From: Thermoactinomyces daqus | GTDB taxonomy: Bacteria; Bacillota; Bacilli; Thermoactinomycetales; Thermoactinomycetaceae | Length of the DNA stretch: 64,000 nt | Assembly: GCF_000763315.1 (NCBI RefSeq) | Contig: NZ_JPST01000022.1 | Coordinates: forward strand, 1 to 64,000 | Direction of reading: 5' to 3' | Shown: positions 28,304 through 37,963 of the stretch, one piece after another | Layout of the letters: each line of letters opens with the position of its first letter | How positions within the stretch are numbered: position 1 is the first letter of the stretch | Notes under the pieces: model-generated | Told to the model about the DNA's origin: nothing | The model's input: only the letters and a program-made list of their open reading frames with translations | Databases searched by the model: none | Made by a program: the position numbers and the translations under genes

Positions 28304-29256
28304 GGGATAAAATGGTTTTTATGTTTTCCGGTCAGGGTTCGCAATACTTTCATATGGGAAAAGCGTTTTATGACCACGAACCTGAATTCCGGGAACAGAT
28401 GAACCGGTTGGATGCCGTTTTTCAAGAGCTTTCGGGCAACTCCCTGATCCGGTATCTCTATGATGAACGTCGCTCCAAAAGCGATGAGTTTGTTGATTTG
28501 TTCTATACCCATCCGGCCATTTTCATGGTTGAGGTGGCGACGGCCCACATGCTGATGTCGAAAGGGATCCGGCCTCAGGCGGTGATCGGTTCCAGCATGG
28601 GGGAATATGCTGCCGCCGTGGTCGCCGGCGCGCTGGATGCGGAAGACGGTTTGCGCTGTCTGTTCGATCAAGCCCGTCTGCTCAAGGCGCTCTCTCCGCC
28701 CGGGGGGATGATCGCAGTTCTGACTTCGCCGGCACTCTATGATGAGGTACCTGTCATTCACCATCATGCGCAGTTGGCTGCGGTGAATCATCAGTCCCAT
28801 TTTGTGCTGGCGGGAAATGAAGAGGGGCTGGATGTGGTTGAGAGATATCTGCGAATGAAGGATATCACGCACCTGCGTCTTCCCGTGACCGTCCCGTTTC
28901 ATTCTGCGCATATTGATGCCGCGGGAGAAGCGGTGCGGGAGCGTTTGTGGCAAGTTACGTTCCGGCCTCCGCGCATTCCGTTCTATTCTTCAGTGACCGG
29001 AAGGCGGATGCCTCATTTGACAGCGAATTATTTTTGGGATGTTTTAAGACAACCGATCCGGTTTGGCGAGGCTTTAAATGAAGCGGTCGCCCATGGAGTG
29101 ACTTTTATTGATTTGGGACCTTCAGGTACCTTGGCCAACCTGGCAAATGCTCACTTCCGGACAAAACGGGATCTTCATGTTTTCAGCCTGCTCTCCCCGT
29201 TCACCGGTCATCAAAAGGCTTTGGAAATGTTGTATGCCCGGTTGCTTCAGCCGTGA
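28300..29256 (+). CDS. pksD: Discrete acyltransferase or acyl hydrolase (PksD-like)
   Basis: A 318-residue FabD-fold protein. It has FMFSGQGSQYFHMG, the nucleophile Ser99 in GSSMGE (the usual His before the Ser is Ser here), and VPFHSAHI with the catalytic His. The YFHMGKAF variant of the N-terminal motif resembles PksD/BaeD-type proteins, which remove stalled acyl groups from ACPs, rather than the malonyl-loading enzymes. The malonyl role is already covered by the AT-ER protein. It is translationally coupled to the MATE gene and to the methyltransferase, so proofreading is likely but unproven. Confidence 0.83.
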   Translation: MRDKMVFMFSGQGSQYFHMGKAFYDHEPEFREQMNRLDAVFQELSGNSLIRYLYDERRSKSDEFVDLFYTHPAIFMVEVATAHMLMSKGIRPQAVIGSSMGEYAAAVVAGALDAEDGLRCLFDQARLLKALSPPGGMIAVLTSPALYDEVPVIHHHAQLAAVNHQSHFVLAGNEEGLDVVERYLRMKDITHLRLPVTVPFHSAHIDAAGEAVRERLWQVTFRPPRIPFYSSVTGRRMPHLTANYFWDVLRQPIRFGEALNEAVAHGVTFIDLGPSGTLANLANAHFRTKRDLHVFSLLSPFTGHQKALEMLYARLLQP

Positions 29257-30101
29257 ATCCCCAGAGTGAGGAAGTGAAATCATTGAATCCATCCGGTTCC
29301 TATCATATCAAAACGATTGCCAATAATGTGGAGGCTGAGATCAATCGCTTAAAGGCGCAGGTCGACTTGTTTTGGCAAAGTGAATGGAAACATTACCAGG
29401 AGTTCGGTCTGGATCAAGCCGGTTCAATTGTGGAGTTGGGATCGGGCCCCGGTTTTCTTGTGGAAAAACTGTTGGTACATATTCCGGGAGCCGAGGTGAC
29501 GGCCGTGGAGATCGATCCGCTCCTGGTCGAGTATGCCGGTAATTATTTGGCAAAACAAAAGTTGGACAGGTGGCAGGTGATTGAAGGCTCGATCACGGAT
29601 ACCGGGCTGGAGGATGATTCGTTTGATTTTGCCATTGCCAGATTGGTGCTGGAGCATTTGCCTGACCCTCTCGAGGCCGTTCGGGAAATTTACCGAATCG
29701 TAAAGCCGGGAGGGAAAGTGATCGTCATCGACAATGATTTTGAAATGCACATCATGACCTATCCGCCGGTTTCCGGTTTGCGCGAGCTTTACGATGCTTA
29801 TTGCAAGGCGCGTGCGGCTGAGGGAGGCAATCCGAAAATCGGGAGAGAACTCCCGCGCATCCTGAAAGAAGGCGGTTTTACCGATGTGGAATTTGAAATC
29901 ATCAGTGCCCACAGCGCGCTTCTGGGGGATGAGATGTTTTTCAGATCGGAGGGGATCGGGATCCCGTATAAGCTGGTTCAGGACGGCTTTTTATCCAGTA
30001 AAGTGCTGGGGCAAATTTCCCTCGGTTGGAGAAAAATGATCCGGGATGAACATCATTCGGTTATTCGCCAGCTGTATATGGCGGTGGGGAAGAAAGATTG
30101 A
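29253..30101 (+). CDS. Class I SAM-dependent methyltransferase
   Basis: A 282-residue methyltransferase. Motif I is VELGSGPGF, the acidic motif II end is VEIDP, and the post-I block is FDFAIARLVLEHLPDP, followed by KPGGKVIVID. It is a type 11/UbiE-like small-molecule methyltransferase, so O- or C-methylation of the polyketide is plausible. The GTG start overlaps the upstream stop (GTGA). A TTG at 29283 with GAGGAAG ahead of it is an alternative that removes ten residues. A terminator follows at 30157, closing this transcription unit. Confidence 0.87.
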   Translation: MNPQSEEVKSLNPSGSYHIKTIANNVEAEINRLKAQVDLFWQSEWKHYQEFGLDQAGSIVELGSGPGFLVEKLLVHIPGAEVTAVEIDPLLVEYAGNYLAKQKLDRWQVIEGSITDTGLEDDSFDFAIARLVLEHLPDPLEAVREIYRIVKPGGKVIVIDNDFEMHIMTYPPVSGLRELYDAYCKARAAEGGNPKIGRELPRILKEGGFTDVEFEIISAHSALLGDEMFFRSEGIGIPYKLVQDGFLSSKVLGQISLGWRKMIRDEHHSVIRQLYMAVGKKD

Positions 30102-30156
30102 TCAAGCGGGAAGCACAGCCGGTCTTGGCATCATGCAGCCTCTTATCCGCCGAAGC

Positions 30157-30197
30157 AGACTCCCTGGTTTCTTCAGGAAACTTGGGAGTCTATTTTT
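30157..30197 (+). terminator. Rho-independent terminator after the methyltransferase
   Basis: AGACTCCC at 30157-30164 pairs with GGGAGTCT at 30184-30191, and the inner bases TGGTTT/AAACTT extend the stem with two mismatches. ATTTTTG follows. This would end the polyketide unit before rfbA. A second small GC hairpin (CGGGGCCTGCCCCG) lies between it and the rfbA ribosome binding site. Confidence 0.8.
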
Positions 30198-30240
30198 GAA
30201 TGCGGGGCCTGCCCCGGAGCCTTGAGAGAGGAGGATGTGC

Positions 30241-31140
30241 ATGAAAGGGATTGTTCTGGCGGGCGGCACTGGAACCCGTCTCTATCCGTTGACCAAGGTG
30301 ATTTGCAAGCAACTGTTGCCCGTCTACGATAAACCGATGATCTACTATCCATTGTCCGTCCTGATGTTGGCCGGGATCAGGGATATCCTGATCATCTCCA
30401 CCCCGCAGGATACTCCGCTGATTCAACAATTATTGGGGGATGGAGCCGATCTCGGCATCCGCTTGTCGTATGCGATTCAACCTTCACCTGATGGGATCGC
30501 CCAGGCTTTTCTCATCGGGGAAGAATTTATCGGCCGTGACCGGGTGGCGCTTATCCTGGGGGATAACATTTTCTACGGTCATGGTCTGACGCCCATTCTG
30601 CGAAGAGTGGCGGCGAGGAAGAAGGGGGCCACCATTTTTGGCTACAACGTCAGAGACCCGCAGCGCTTCGGTGTGGTAGAATTTGATGAAGCGAACAGGG
30701 TGATTTCAATTGAAGAAAAGCCTGCTAATCCGAAATCTAATTATGCTATCACCGGTTTTTATTTTTACGATAATGATGTGGTGGAGATTGCCAAACAGAT
30801 AAAACCATCCGCCCGGGGAGAGTTGGAGATAACCGATGTGAACAAAGTCTACCTGGATATGGGAGCCCTGCACGTGGAATTGATGGGGCGAGGGTTTGCC
30901 TGGCTGGATACGGGAACGCATGAAACCCTTTTGCAAGCTTCCCAATTTATCGAGACGATCGAGAAACGTCAGGGTCTGAAGGTGGCATGTCTGGAGGAGA
31001 TCGCTTACCACATGGGCTATATTCGCGACAAAGATTTGCGGAGATTGGCAGAACCGATGCAGAAAAACGAATATGGGCAGTATCTGCTCTCGGTGATCGG
31101 GCGCAAGAAAATCCACAACGGACAGGAGGAAGCAACATGA
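30241..31140 (+). CDS. rfbA: Glucose-1-phosphate thymidylyltransferase
   Basis: A 299-residue enzyme that makes dTDP-glucose from glucose 1-phosphate and dTTP. The N-terminus [19 protein letters not shown] holds the nucleotide-binding signature, followed by [17 protein letters not shown] and [11 protein letters not shown] with the metal-binding Asp. Length is normal for RmlA. AGGAGG precedes ATG 30241 by seven bases; ATG 30235 is too close. The stop overlaps the rfbB ATG. No rfbC or rfbD gene lies in the window. It may serve a deoxysugar for the polyketide or a cell-surface glycan. Confidence 0.95.
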   Translation: MKGIVLAGGTGTRLYPLTKVICKQLLPVYDKPMIYYPLSVLMLAGIRDILIISTPQDTPLIQQLLGDGADLGIRLSYAIQPSPDGIAQAFLIGEEFIGRDRVALILGDNIFYGHGLTPILRRVAARKKGATIFGYNVRDPQRFGVVEFDEANRVISIEEKPANPKSNYAITGFYFYDNDVVEIAKQIKPSARGELEITDVNKVYLDMGALHVELMGRGFAWLDTGTHETLLQASQFIETIEKRQGLKVACLEEIAYHMGYIRDKDLRRLAEPMQKNEYGQYLLSVIGRKKIHNGQEEAT

Positions 31141-32113
31141 AATTGCTGGTGACCGGGGGAGCCGGCTTTATTGGGAGCAACTTTATCCGCTATATGGCGA
31201 ACCGGTATCCGGAATATGAGATCATCAATCTCGATCTGTTGACTTACGCCGGGAATCGGGAGAATTTGCAAGACGTGGAGACACATGCCAACTATCGCTT
31301 TGTCAAAGGGGACATTGGCGACAGAAATCTGGTGGAGTCGCTTGTGGGGAACGGGGTGGAGGTGATTGTCAACTGCGCGGCGGAGTCGCATGTGGATCGC
31401 AGTATCAAAAATCCGGATATTTTTGTTAAAACCAATATCGTCGGGACGCACGTCCTTTTGGAGGCGGCAAGAAAACATAAAGTAAAAAAATTCCTGCAAG
31501 TATCTACTGATGAAGTGTATGGCTCACTCGGCGAAACCGGCGTTTTTACCGAAGAGACAGGGCTGGCTCCCAACAGTCCGTACTCGGCCAGCAAAGCAAG
31601 TGCGGATCTGTTGGTTCGCGCTTATCATGAAACGTTGATTTGCCGGTAAACATCAACCGTTGTTCCAATAATTACGGCCCCTACCAGTTTCCGGAGAAAT
31701 TGATTCCGCTGATGATTACCCATGCCCTCGAGGATCAGGAATTGCCCGTTTACGGGGACGGCCTCCATGTGCGCGACTGGCTGCATGTGGAAGACCATTG
31801 TGCGGCCCTTGACAGGGTGATCCATCGGGGCAAGGACGGAGAAGTTTATAACATCGGCGGAAATAATGAGAGAACCAATCTTGAAATTGTAAAACTGATT
31901 TTGAAGGTTCTCGGGAAATCAGAGGAATTGATCCGATTTGTCGAAGACCGGTTGGGCCATGACCGGCGCTATGCGATCCATTCGGCCAAGATCCAAAGAG
32001 AATTGGGCTGGAAGCCAAAGTATACTCTCGAAGATGGCCTCAGGCAAACCATTCAATGGTATCTGGACAACCGGGACTGGTGGGAACGGATCAAAAAGCG
32101 CGCGAACGGGTAA
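31137..32113 (+). pseudogene. rfbB: dTDP-glucose 4,6-dehydratase with a one-base frameshift
   Basis: The gene encodes an NAD-dependent short-chain dehydratase in two frames. The first frame (31137-31649) contains TGGAGFIGSNF, the catalytic STDEVYG and YSASKAS. It leaves the family at HETLICR and stops. The second frame resumes within the same segment at [20 protein letters not shown] and runs to 32113. Inserting one T in the GTTG near base 31637 restores the usual HETFxLPVNI and gives a full-length protein of about 325 residues. This is therefore a one-base deletion or a sequencing error. The ATG overlaps rfbA (ATGA) after an ACAGGAGG site. If real, the sugar pathway stops at dTDP-glucose. 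Confidence 0.9.
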
Positions 32114-32228
32114 TGGCCCTGCCCGGAATGTTGGATTGTTCTGTGTTCACTTCTTTTTCTCATTTGGTAAAATGAGCTTGTTCTCATAAGTAGAGAATTC
32201 AAAAAAATAAGGAGTGCACAGACAAAGA

Positions 32229-33467
32229 ATGGATGGGAATCGTGAAAAAGTTGAAGCCAAAATGACAAACCAGGAAGAACCGCACATTGCCGGAGATTTG
32301 TCGGGAAGCAAACCCAAGCCTTTCCTCAGCGTACGTTCAAAACGAAAGATGTATAAAATGATGTCCTTTATTTTCAGCGTCATCCTCATCCCGCTCATCA
32401 TGACCATTCTGCTCAGTGCTTACGAGGATGAAACCAATGCTTGGGTGCGTCATTTGTTTGCCGGGAAGAAGAAAGAGACCTATACCGAAACGATCAAAAG
32501 GCTGGCCGCCAGCGGCAATCTGCCGGACTACCGATGCGGCCCGATCGGGACTGCGATTCAGGAAGTGATAAACCGTTGCGGAAAACCGGTTAAGCGGACG
32601 GATGTTTATGAGATTGACGGTTCCAATTCGAGCCTGTTCTATCTCGATGGAAACAGCAAGTTGATTGGGCTTGATTTTCAAAATGAAAAGTTGAAAAGCA
32701 TCATGATCCAGGCGCGGAAAAACGAGTCGTTGCTGATCAGCGAGGTCAAACGCGTTTTCGGGCCCCCCTCCGAAACCAATGAAGGAAAATCGGATATGTC
32801 GGATCTTGAGACGTATTATCAATATAATTTGAACTCTTATCACGTAACCTTCTCGTACAGCTCGAAAACCAATAAATTGGACAGGTTCACATTAGAAACC
32901 ACCAGCAACTTCCCTTATGACGGCAGACCGCGCACCCAGTTTGTAACAGCCGCCCATCCGGTGGGCAGCGACAAACGGATCAGCCCCGAGGGTGGATTGT
33001 CGGCGGCGAAACAGCTGAAGCAGTGGATCAGCCGGGGGGACCTGGGCAACTACGATTGCGGGCCGTTGGGCACTTCCCTGCAACAAGTGGCAGCGGGCAC
33101 CTGTGGTGATTATGAAAACAATGTGTCTTCCCGTATAGTGAGTGACCAGGAGAAAGGGCTGGGCTTTCGGTTTAAAGACAGGGAAATACAGCTCAAATTT
33201 TTCAAGGACCGGTTGACATCGATCAGCGTCAGAGAAACGGAACAACCTCTTCCGATCACCAAAGAGAACATTGAGCGGGTGTTTGGAAAACCGGATCGTG
33301 ACAAAAGCTCCTTTGACATTCTTGACGGGAAGTTTGTCTCCTACAAACTGAATGACAAAAAAGCGGACTTTTTCTTCAACGACAAAGGTGAACTGGATTA
33401 TATCTGGCTTCGCAAAAGCGGACTCTACGATGATGAATTCGGCACTTTGTTGCCGCAGAACGAATAG
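32229..33467 (+). CDS. Membrane-anchored protein with two DUF4309/YjgB-like repeats
   Basis: A 412-residue protein with a positively charged cytoplasmic N-terminus and one membrane segment at about residues 44-64 (SFIFSVILIPLIMTILLSA), leaving the rest outside. Two similar halves follow: one begins LAASGNLPDYRCGPIGTAIQ, the other WISRGDLGNYDCGPLGTSLQ. Each has the same RCGPIG/DCGPLG pattern and a later FGPPS/FGKPD turn. This resembles the DUF4309 domain of B. subtilis YjgB. Function unknown. Each repeat carries a Cys pair that could form a disulfide. A weak promoter may lie at 32146-32173 (TTCACT-16-TAAAAT). The exact start is uncertain; GTG 32214 and ATG 32262 are alternatives. Confidence 0.75.
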   Translation: MDGNREKVEAKMTNQEEPHIAGDLSGSKPKPFLSVRSKRKMYKMMSFIFSVILIPLIMTILLSAYEDETNAWVRHLFAGKKKETYTETIKRLAASGNLPDYRCGPIGTAIQEVINRCGKPVKRTDVYEIDGSNSSLFYLDGNSKLIGLDFQNEKLKSIMIQARKNESLLISEVKRVFGPPSETNEGKSDMSDLETYYQYNLNSYHVTFSYSSKTNKLDRFTLETTSNFPYDGRPRTQFVTAAHPVGSDKRISPEGGLSAAKQLKQWISRGDLGNYDCGPLGTSLQQVAAGTCGDYENNVSSRIVSDQEKGLGFRFKDREIQLKFFKDRLTSISVRETEQPLPITKENIERVFGKPDRDKSSFDILDGKFVSYKLNDKKADFFFNDKGELDYIWLRKSGLYDDEFGTLLPQNE

Positions 33468-33502
33468 GAAGGAAAGCCGGTTATCAAGGTCGCATTTTAT
33501 GA

Positions 33503-33531
33503 TTGACAAGTATGATTTTGGGGAATAATAT
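33503..33531 (+). promoter_or_regulatory. Sigma-A promoter ahead of the sulfate transport region
   Basis: TTGACA (33503-33508) and TAATAT (33526-33531) are 17 bases apart in an A+T-rich stretch. It reads towards the yezD-like gene and the sulfate importer. Confidence 0.6.
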
Positions 33532-33582
33532 TATATAAAATATTCTATATTTGTTGATTGAATTAAATGGGATCCTGTCGCC

Positions 33583-33611
33583 ATAATCTCGACTAACATA
33601 CTTGAGATTAT
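33583..33611 (+). repeat. Perfect 8-base inverted repeat in the untranslated leader
   Basis: ATAATCTC at 33583-33590 and GAGATTAT at 33604-33611 are exact inverted copies separated by 13 bases. They lie downstream of the promoter and upstream of the yezD-like gene. They could be an RNA hairpin or an operator for a sulfur regulator such as CymR; I cannot match a known site with confidence. No S-box or T-box consensus is visible here. Confidence 0.45.
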
Positions 33612-33693
33612 AAAGATCGAAGGATGCAGCCCAATCTGACTGTTTCTATTCTCCAAGGCGGATGGGTTTCCTTTATGGATGGAGGGGATCTTC

Positions 33694-33840
33694 TTGTCTG
33701 ATCATCCATACGGGATTGACGAACAGTGGATTGAGCGCATTATTCGGGCATTGGAAGGGCTGAAATACGGATCTGTATTGATAACCGTTCACGATTCCAG
33801 GATTGTTCAGATTGACCGCACAGAAAAAATAAGAGGCTGA
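33694..33840 (+). CDS. Small YezD-like protein (DUF2292)
   Basis: A 48-residue protein starting at TTG, seven bases after GGAGGGG. The sequence DEQWIERIIRALEGLKYGSV followed by VQIDRTEKIRG is the hallmark of the YezD family, tiny proteins commonly encoded next to sulfate or sulfonate importers. Their function is unknown to me. The gene is too short for ordinary ORF callers. The terminator at 33893-33939 separates it from sbp, so it may sit in the leader of the transporter operon. Confidence 0.85.
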   Translation: MSDHPYGIDEQWIERIIRALEGLKYGSVLITVHDSRIVQIDRTEKIRG

Positions 33841-33892
33841 CACTCAAGAATCATTTTCATAATCAAATATTGCGCCGATCGGACAACCGAAG

Positions 33893-33939
33893 GCTCCAGT
33901 AATCTTGCCATGCACAGGCAGGTTTATTGGAGCTTTTTT
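33893..33939 (+). terminator. Terminator or attenuator between the yezD-like gene and sbp
   Basis: GCTCCAGTAATCTTGCC (33893-33909) pairs imperfectly with GGCAGGTTTATTGGAGC (33917-33933), followed by TTTTTTATTTTTT. It is only 29 bases before the sbp start codon, and no separate promoter is obvious between it and sbp. Control of the importer by transcription attenuation is therefore plausible. Confidence 0.75.
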
Positions 33940-33967
33940 ATTTTTTGAATGGAGAGGAGAAAAACGG

Positions 33968-34987
33968 ATGAAAAGGTTATTGATGTTACTGGTTTCGCTC
34001 AGTTTGGTGGCAGGGATTTCGGGATGCGGCCCATCCTCCGGATCCGGGAAGAACGAAGTGGAGCTTTTGAATGTTTCATATGATCCGACCCGTGAATTTT
34101 ATCAGGACTTCAACCGGCAATTTGCCGCGTATTGGAAGAAAAAGACGGGGGAAACGGTGACGATCAAACAGTCGCATGGCGGTTCGGGGCAACAATCGCG
34201 GTCAGTTCAGGACGGATTGGATGCAGATGTGGTCACTTTGGCCCTCTCTTATGATATCGATGCGATCGCCAAGAAGGGCCTGATCAGCCAAGACTGGCAA
34301 AAGAGGCTGCCGGAGAACAGCTCGCCCTACACTTCGGCGATTGTCTTTCTGGTGAGAAAGGGAAATCCGAAAGGAATCAAGGATTGGGATGACTTGGTCA
34401 AACCGGGGATATCCGTCATTACCCCCAATCCCAAAACTTCGGGCGGAGCAAGGTGGAACTATTTGGCCGCATGGGGTTATGCACTGAAAAAGAATAAGGG
34501 AGATCAGGCGAAAGCAAGAGATTTTGTGACCAGATTATATCGGAATGTCCCTGTCCTGGATTCGGGTGCGCGTGGGGCGACGACGACGTTTGTGGAGCGG
34601 GGAATCGGTGATGTGCTGTTGGCTTGGGAAAACGAAGCACTGCTGTCGCAGAAAGAGTTTGGCAAAGACAAATTTGAAATTGTGTATCCCTCGCAAAGCA
34701 TTTTGGCGGAACCGCCGGTAGCGGTTGTCGACAAAGTCGTGGACCGGCACGGAACGCGCAAGGTGGCACAAGCTTATCTGGACTATTTGTATTCGGATGA
34801 GGGGCAGGAGATCGCCGCCAAACATTTTTATCGTCCGCGTTCGCCGAAAGTTGCGGCAAAATACGCAAGCCAGTTTCCGAAAATCGATTTGTTCACCATC
34901 GATGAGGTATTCGGCGGTTGGGAAAAAGCGCAGAAAACCCACTTTGCCGACGGAGGCATCTTTGATCAGATCTATCAGAAAAAATGA
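33968..34987 (+). CDS. sbp: Sulfate/thiosulfate ABC transporter, substrate-binding lipoprotein
   Basis: A 339-residue extracellular lipoprotein. It has a hydrophobic signal segment ending in the lipobox GISGC near residue 21. Family motifs include [31 protein letters not shown], the [10 protein letters not shown] block, [19 protein letters not shown] and the C-terminal DEVFGGW; these are classic for Sbp/CysP proteins that bind sulfate through serine and backbone groups. GAGAGGAG precedes the ATG. It heads a four-gene operon with two permeases and an ATPase. Confidence 0.95.
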   Translation: MKRLLMLLVSLSLVAGISGCGPSSGSGKNEVELLNVSYDPTREFYQDFNRQFAAYWKKKTGETVTIKQSHGGSGQQSRSVQDGLDADVVTLALSYDIDAIAKKGLISQDWQKRLPENSSPYTSAIVFLVRKGNPKGIKDWDDLVKPGISVITPNPKTSGGARWNYLAAWGYALKKNKGDQAKARDFVTRLYRNVPVLDSGARGATTTFVERGIGDVLLAWENEALLSQKEFGKDKFEIVYPSQSILAEPPVAVVDKVVDRHGTRKVAQAYLDYLYSDEGQEIAAKHFYRPRSPKVAAKYASQFPKIDLFTIDEVFGGWEKAQKTHFADGGIFDQIYQKK

Positions 34988-35020
34988 CCGGTTTGCTGAG
35001 AAAGTGAAGGGGGAGGTTTC

Positions 35021-35857
35021 ATGGCGAAAAGGTTGGCAAAAAAGAGCATCATTCCCGGATTTGGCCTGACTATGGGCTATACCCTGGTTTACCTGAGTTT
35101 GATCGTACTGATTCCGCTCTCGCTGATCTTTTACAAGACGGCCAGTTTATCTTGGAAAGAGTATTGGGATGTGGTGACCGATCCGCGAGTCATCGCTTCT
35201 TACCGGCTCACCTTTGGCGCATCCTTTGTCGCTTCCGTCATCAATGCCGTATTCGGGACGCTGATCGCCTGGGTTTTGGTTCGTTATGATTTTATCGGAA
35301 AACGGCTGGTGGACGGGATTGTCGATCTGCCGTTTGCGCTGCCTACAGCTGTTGCCGGGATCGCTCTGACTTCGGTCTATTCCGACAACGGATGGATCGG
35401 CAAGTTTTTGGCTCCCTTGGGGATCAAAGTGGCTTTTACTCCGCTTGGTGTCATAGTTGCTTTAACTTTTATCGGCTTTCCGTTTGTGGTGCGAACGATC
35501 CAGCCCGTTTTACAGGACTTGGATCATCAGTTGGAGGAGGCTGCTTTTTCGCTCGGGGCCAGTCGGCTGCAAACCTTTGTCAGGGTGTTGTTTCCTCCGT
35601 TGTTGCCCGCACTCCTGACCGGCTTTGCCCTCGCTTTTGCCCGGGCTTTGGGAGAATACGGTTCCGTAATTTTTATTTCCGGCAATATGCCAATGGTGAC
35701 AGAGGTGACCCCTCTGCTCATCGTGACCAAGCTGGAGCAGTATGACTATGCAGGAGCTACTGCGATTGCTTCAGTGGTCTTGATTGCTTCCTTTATCTTG
35801 CTTTTTATAATCAATTGTTTGCAATGGGTTAGTGGCCGGCGTTATTTCATCGGATAA
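35021..35857 (+). CDS. cysT: Sulfate ABC transporter permease CysT
   Basis: A 278-residue inner-membrane permease with about six helices. The N-terminus contains FGLTMGYTLVYLSLIVLIPL, typical of CysT/CysU. The cytoplasmic EAA loop is LEEAAFSLGASRLQTFVRVL, the site contacting the ATPase. GGGGGAGG precedes the ATG. It forms a heterodimer with CysW, encoded 12 bases downstream. Confidence 0.94.
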   Translation: MAKRLAKKSIIPGFGLTMGYTLVYLSLIVLIPLSLIFYKTASLSWKEYWDVVTDPRVIASYRLTFGASFVASVINAVFGTLIAWVLVRYDFIGKRLVDGIVDLPFALPTAVAGIALTSVYSDNGWIGKFLAPLGIKVAFTPLGVIVALTFIGFPFVVRTIQPVLQDLDHQLEEAAFSLGASRLQTFVRVLFPPLLPALLTGFALAFARALGEYGSVIFISGNMPMVTEVTPLLIVTKLEQYDYAGATAIASVVLIASFILLFIINCLQWVSGRRYFIG

Positions 35858-35869
35858 GGAGGGAGGAAT

Positions 35870-36712
35870 ATGCCGAAACCGGTTCAGCCTGCGGCGTTGG
35901 TTCGCTTTTTGCTTATTTTTGCCGCTCTTATTTTTCTTTTCCTTTTTCTCATCGTACCACTGTTTGCCGTTTTTTCAGAAGCCCTGAAAAAAGGAATTTT
36001 GGTTTACATTGAATCCGTTGAGGATGCGGATGCGCTCTCGGCGATCCGTTTAACCTTGCTCGTCGCGGCGATTTCCGTTTCTCTCAATACGATTTTTGGA
36101 ATAGCCACTGCCTGGGCGATTACCAAATTTGAGTTCAGGGGAAAAAACCTGCTCATCACGCTCATTGATCTGCCCTTTGCCGTATCCCCCGTCATATCAG
36201 GATTAATCTTTGTGTTGCTGTTTGGTGCGCAGGGGATATTGGGACCGTGGCTGGAAGCGCATGATATCAAAATTATTTTTGCAGTTCCCGGCATGGTGTT
36301 GGCGACTGTATTTGTAACGTTTCCTTTTGTGGTCAGAGAATTGATCCCGGTCATGCTGGCGCAGGGAAAACAGGAGGAAGAGACGGCTTTATCCCTCGGG
36401 GCAGGCGGTTTGCAAACCTTTTTGCGCGTTACTTTGCCCAATATAAAATGGGGGCTGTTATATGGGGTGATTTTGTGCAATGCCCGGGCGATGGGCGAGT
36501 TTGGTGCGGTTTCTGTCGTCTCCGGGCATATCCGGGGAATGACCAACACCATCCCTCTTCATGTAGAAATTCTTTATAACGAATACAATTTTGTTGCAGC
36601 TTTTGCAGTAGCCTCCATATTGGCGGTATTGGCGATCATTACCCTCATCATCAAGAGTTTAAGCGAATGGAAGACGAAACGCCTGTTAGAAGCAGCAGAG
36701 GAGGAACAGTGA
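35870..36712 (+). CDS. cysW: Sulfate ABC transporter permease CysW
   Basis: A 280-residue membrane permease homologous to CysT, with the EAA loop [20 protein letters not shown] and a [11 protein letters not shown] block typical of CysW. AAGGAGGGAGG sits just before the ATG. Its stop is one base before the ATG of cysA, so translation is tightly linked. Confidence 0.94.
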   Translation: MPKPVQPAALVRFLLIFAALIFLFLFLIVPLFAVFSEALKKGILVYIESVEDADALSAIRLTLLVAAISVSLNTIFGIATAWAITKFEFRGKNLLITLIDLPFAVSPVISGLIFVLLFGAQGILGPWLEAHDIKIIFAVPGMVLATVFVTFPFVVRELIPVMLAQGKQEEETALSLGAGGLQTFLRVTLPNIKWGLLYGVILCNARAMGEFGAVSVVSGHIRGMTNTIPLHVEILYNEYNFVAAFAVASILAVLAIITLIIKSLSEWKTKRLLEAAEEEQ

Positions 36713-36713
36713 A

Positions 36714-37859
36714 ATGGGAATTGAGGTGCGCAATGTTTCTAAAGCATTCGGTTCCTTTCAGGCGGTTCAAAATGTCAGCCTGAAAATCCCGACAGGTCAA
36801 CTGATGGCACTGCTCGGGCCATCCGGATCAGGCAAAACCACACTGCTCCGGTTGATTGCCGGCATGGAGAGGGCGGATCAGGGTCAGATTTTCTTTCACG
36901 GTGAAGATTATACCAACCGCAGGGTGCAGGAGCGGAAAGTGGGCTTTGTCTTTCAGCACTATGCGCTCTTTCAGCATATGAATATTTTTGAAAACATCGC
37001 TTTCGGATTGAAAGTGCGCCCTCGGAAAAAGAGACCATCCAAACAAGAGATATACGAACGGGTGACGGAATTGCTGCGCCTGGTGCAGTTGGAGGGATTG
37101 GCCAAACGTTATCCGGCCCAACTTTCCGGCGGACAGAGGCAACGGGTGGCCCTTGCCCGGGCATTGGCTGTTGAACCCAAAGTGCTGCTGTTGGATGAAC
37201 CGTTCGGAGCGTTGGACGCCAAAGTGAGACAAGATCTTCGTCGTTGGCTGAGACAATTGCATGAGAAGTTGCAGATCACCACTGTCTTCGTCACCCACGA
37301 CCAGGAGGAAGCGCTGGAGATGGCCGACCAGGTGGTTATCATGAATCGGGGACGGATCGAACAGGTCGGAACACCGGAAGAAGTTTACCGTTCGCCGGCC
37401 AATGCCTTTGTCTACACATTCCTCGGCAGAGTCAATCTGTTTCATGGCCGGATTCATCAAGGGAAAATCAAATTGGGTGAGCATGAGTTGGACGTGCCGG
37501 GAATTTCACATGCGGATGAAGTTCCCGCTGTGGGTTATGTCAGACCCCATGAAATCGGCATCAGCCGCGAGCAATCGGAAAAGACCAGCATTTCGGCCAT
37601 TGTCCGTCATATCAACCCGGTCGGGCCGATTGTGCGCTTAAATTTGAAAAGAACCGATACCGGTGAATTGTTTGAGGTGGAAGTAAGTGACGAACGGTAC
37701 CGGGAATTGGACATTCAAGTGGATGATACCCTTTACGTCAATTTGAAGAGCATGAAGATTTTCCTGGAAAACTCCAAAACCGAAGCTGTTGCGGAAGAAT
37801 CGGACTTGGGCGAAGCGGCCGATTCCGGGCCGGTCTGGGATGAGCAGGTCGCGGAGTGA
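36714..37859 (+). CDS. cysA: Sulfate ABC transporter ATPase CysA
   Basis: A 381-residue ATPase that powers the importer. Walker A is GPSGSGKTT, the signature is [14 protein letters not shown], Walker B is [12 protein letters not shown] and the switch is VTHDQ. After about residue 240 a C-terminal domain with [13 protein letters not shown] matches the regulatory extension found in CysA proteins. GAGGAGGAACAG precedes the ATG. No further transport gene follows. Confidence 0.95.
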   Translation: MGIEVRNVSKAFGSFQAVQNVSLKIPTGQLMALLGPSGSGKTTLLRLIAGMERADQGQIFFHGEDYTNRRVQERKVGFVFQHYALFQHMNIFENIAFGLKVRPRKKRPSKQEIYERVTELLRLVQLEGLAKRYPAQLSGGQRQRVALARALAVEPKVLLLDEPFGALDAKVRQDLRRWLRQLHEKLQITTVFVTHDQEEALEMADQVVIMNRGRIEQVGTPEEVYRSPANAFVYTFLGRVNLFHGRIHQGKIKLGEHELDVPGISHADEVPAVGYVRPHEIGISREQSEKTSISAIVRHINPVGPIVRLNLKRTDTGELFEVEVSDERYRELDIQVDDTLYVNLKSMKIFLENSKTEAVAEESDLGEAADSGPVWDEQVAE

Positions 37860-37963
37860 ATGAAAGGGATGAGTGTTTTTCTGCGGTGACCTTTGCGGAA
37901 GGAAACAATGGACTGGAAAAAGAAATTATTTTTAAAGCATACATCGCAGTTGGAGGGGTGAAA

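Noticed and set aside
33540-33690. SAM (S-box) riboswitch or T-box before the sulfate importer
   Set aside because: Neither consensus core is visible; only an inverted repeat and a later terminator are clear.
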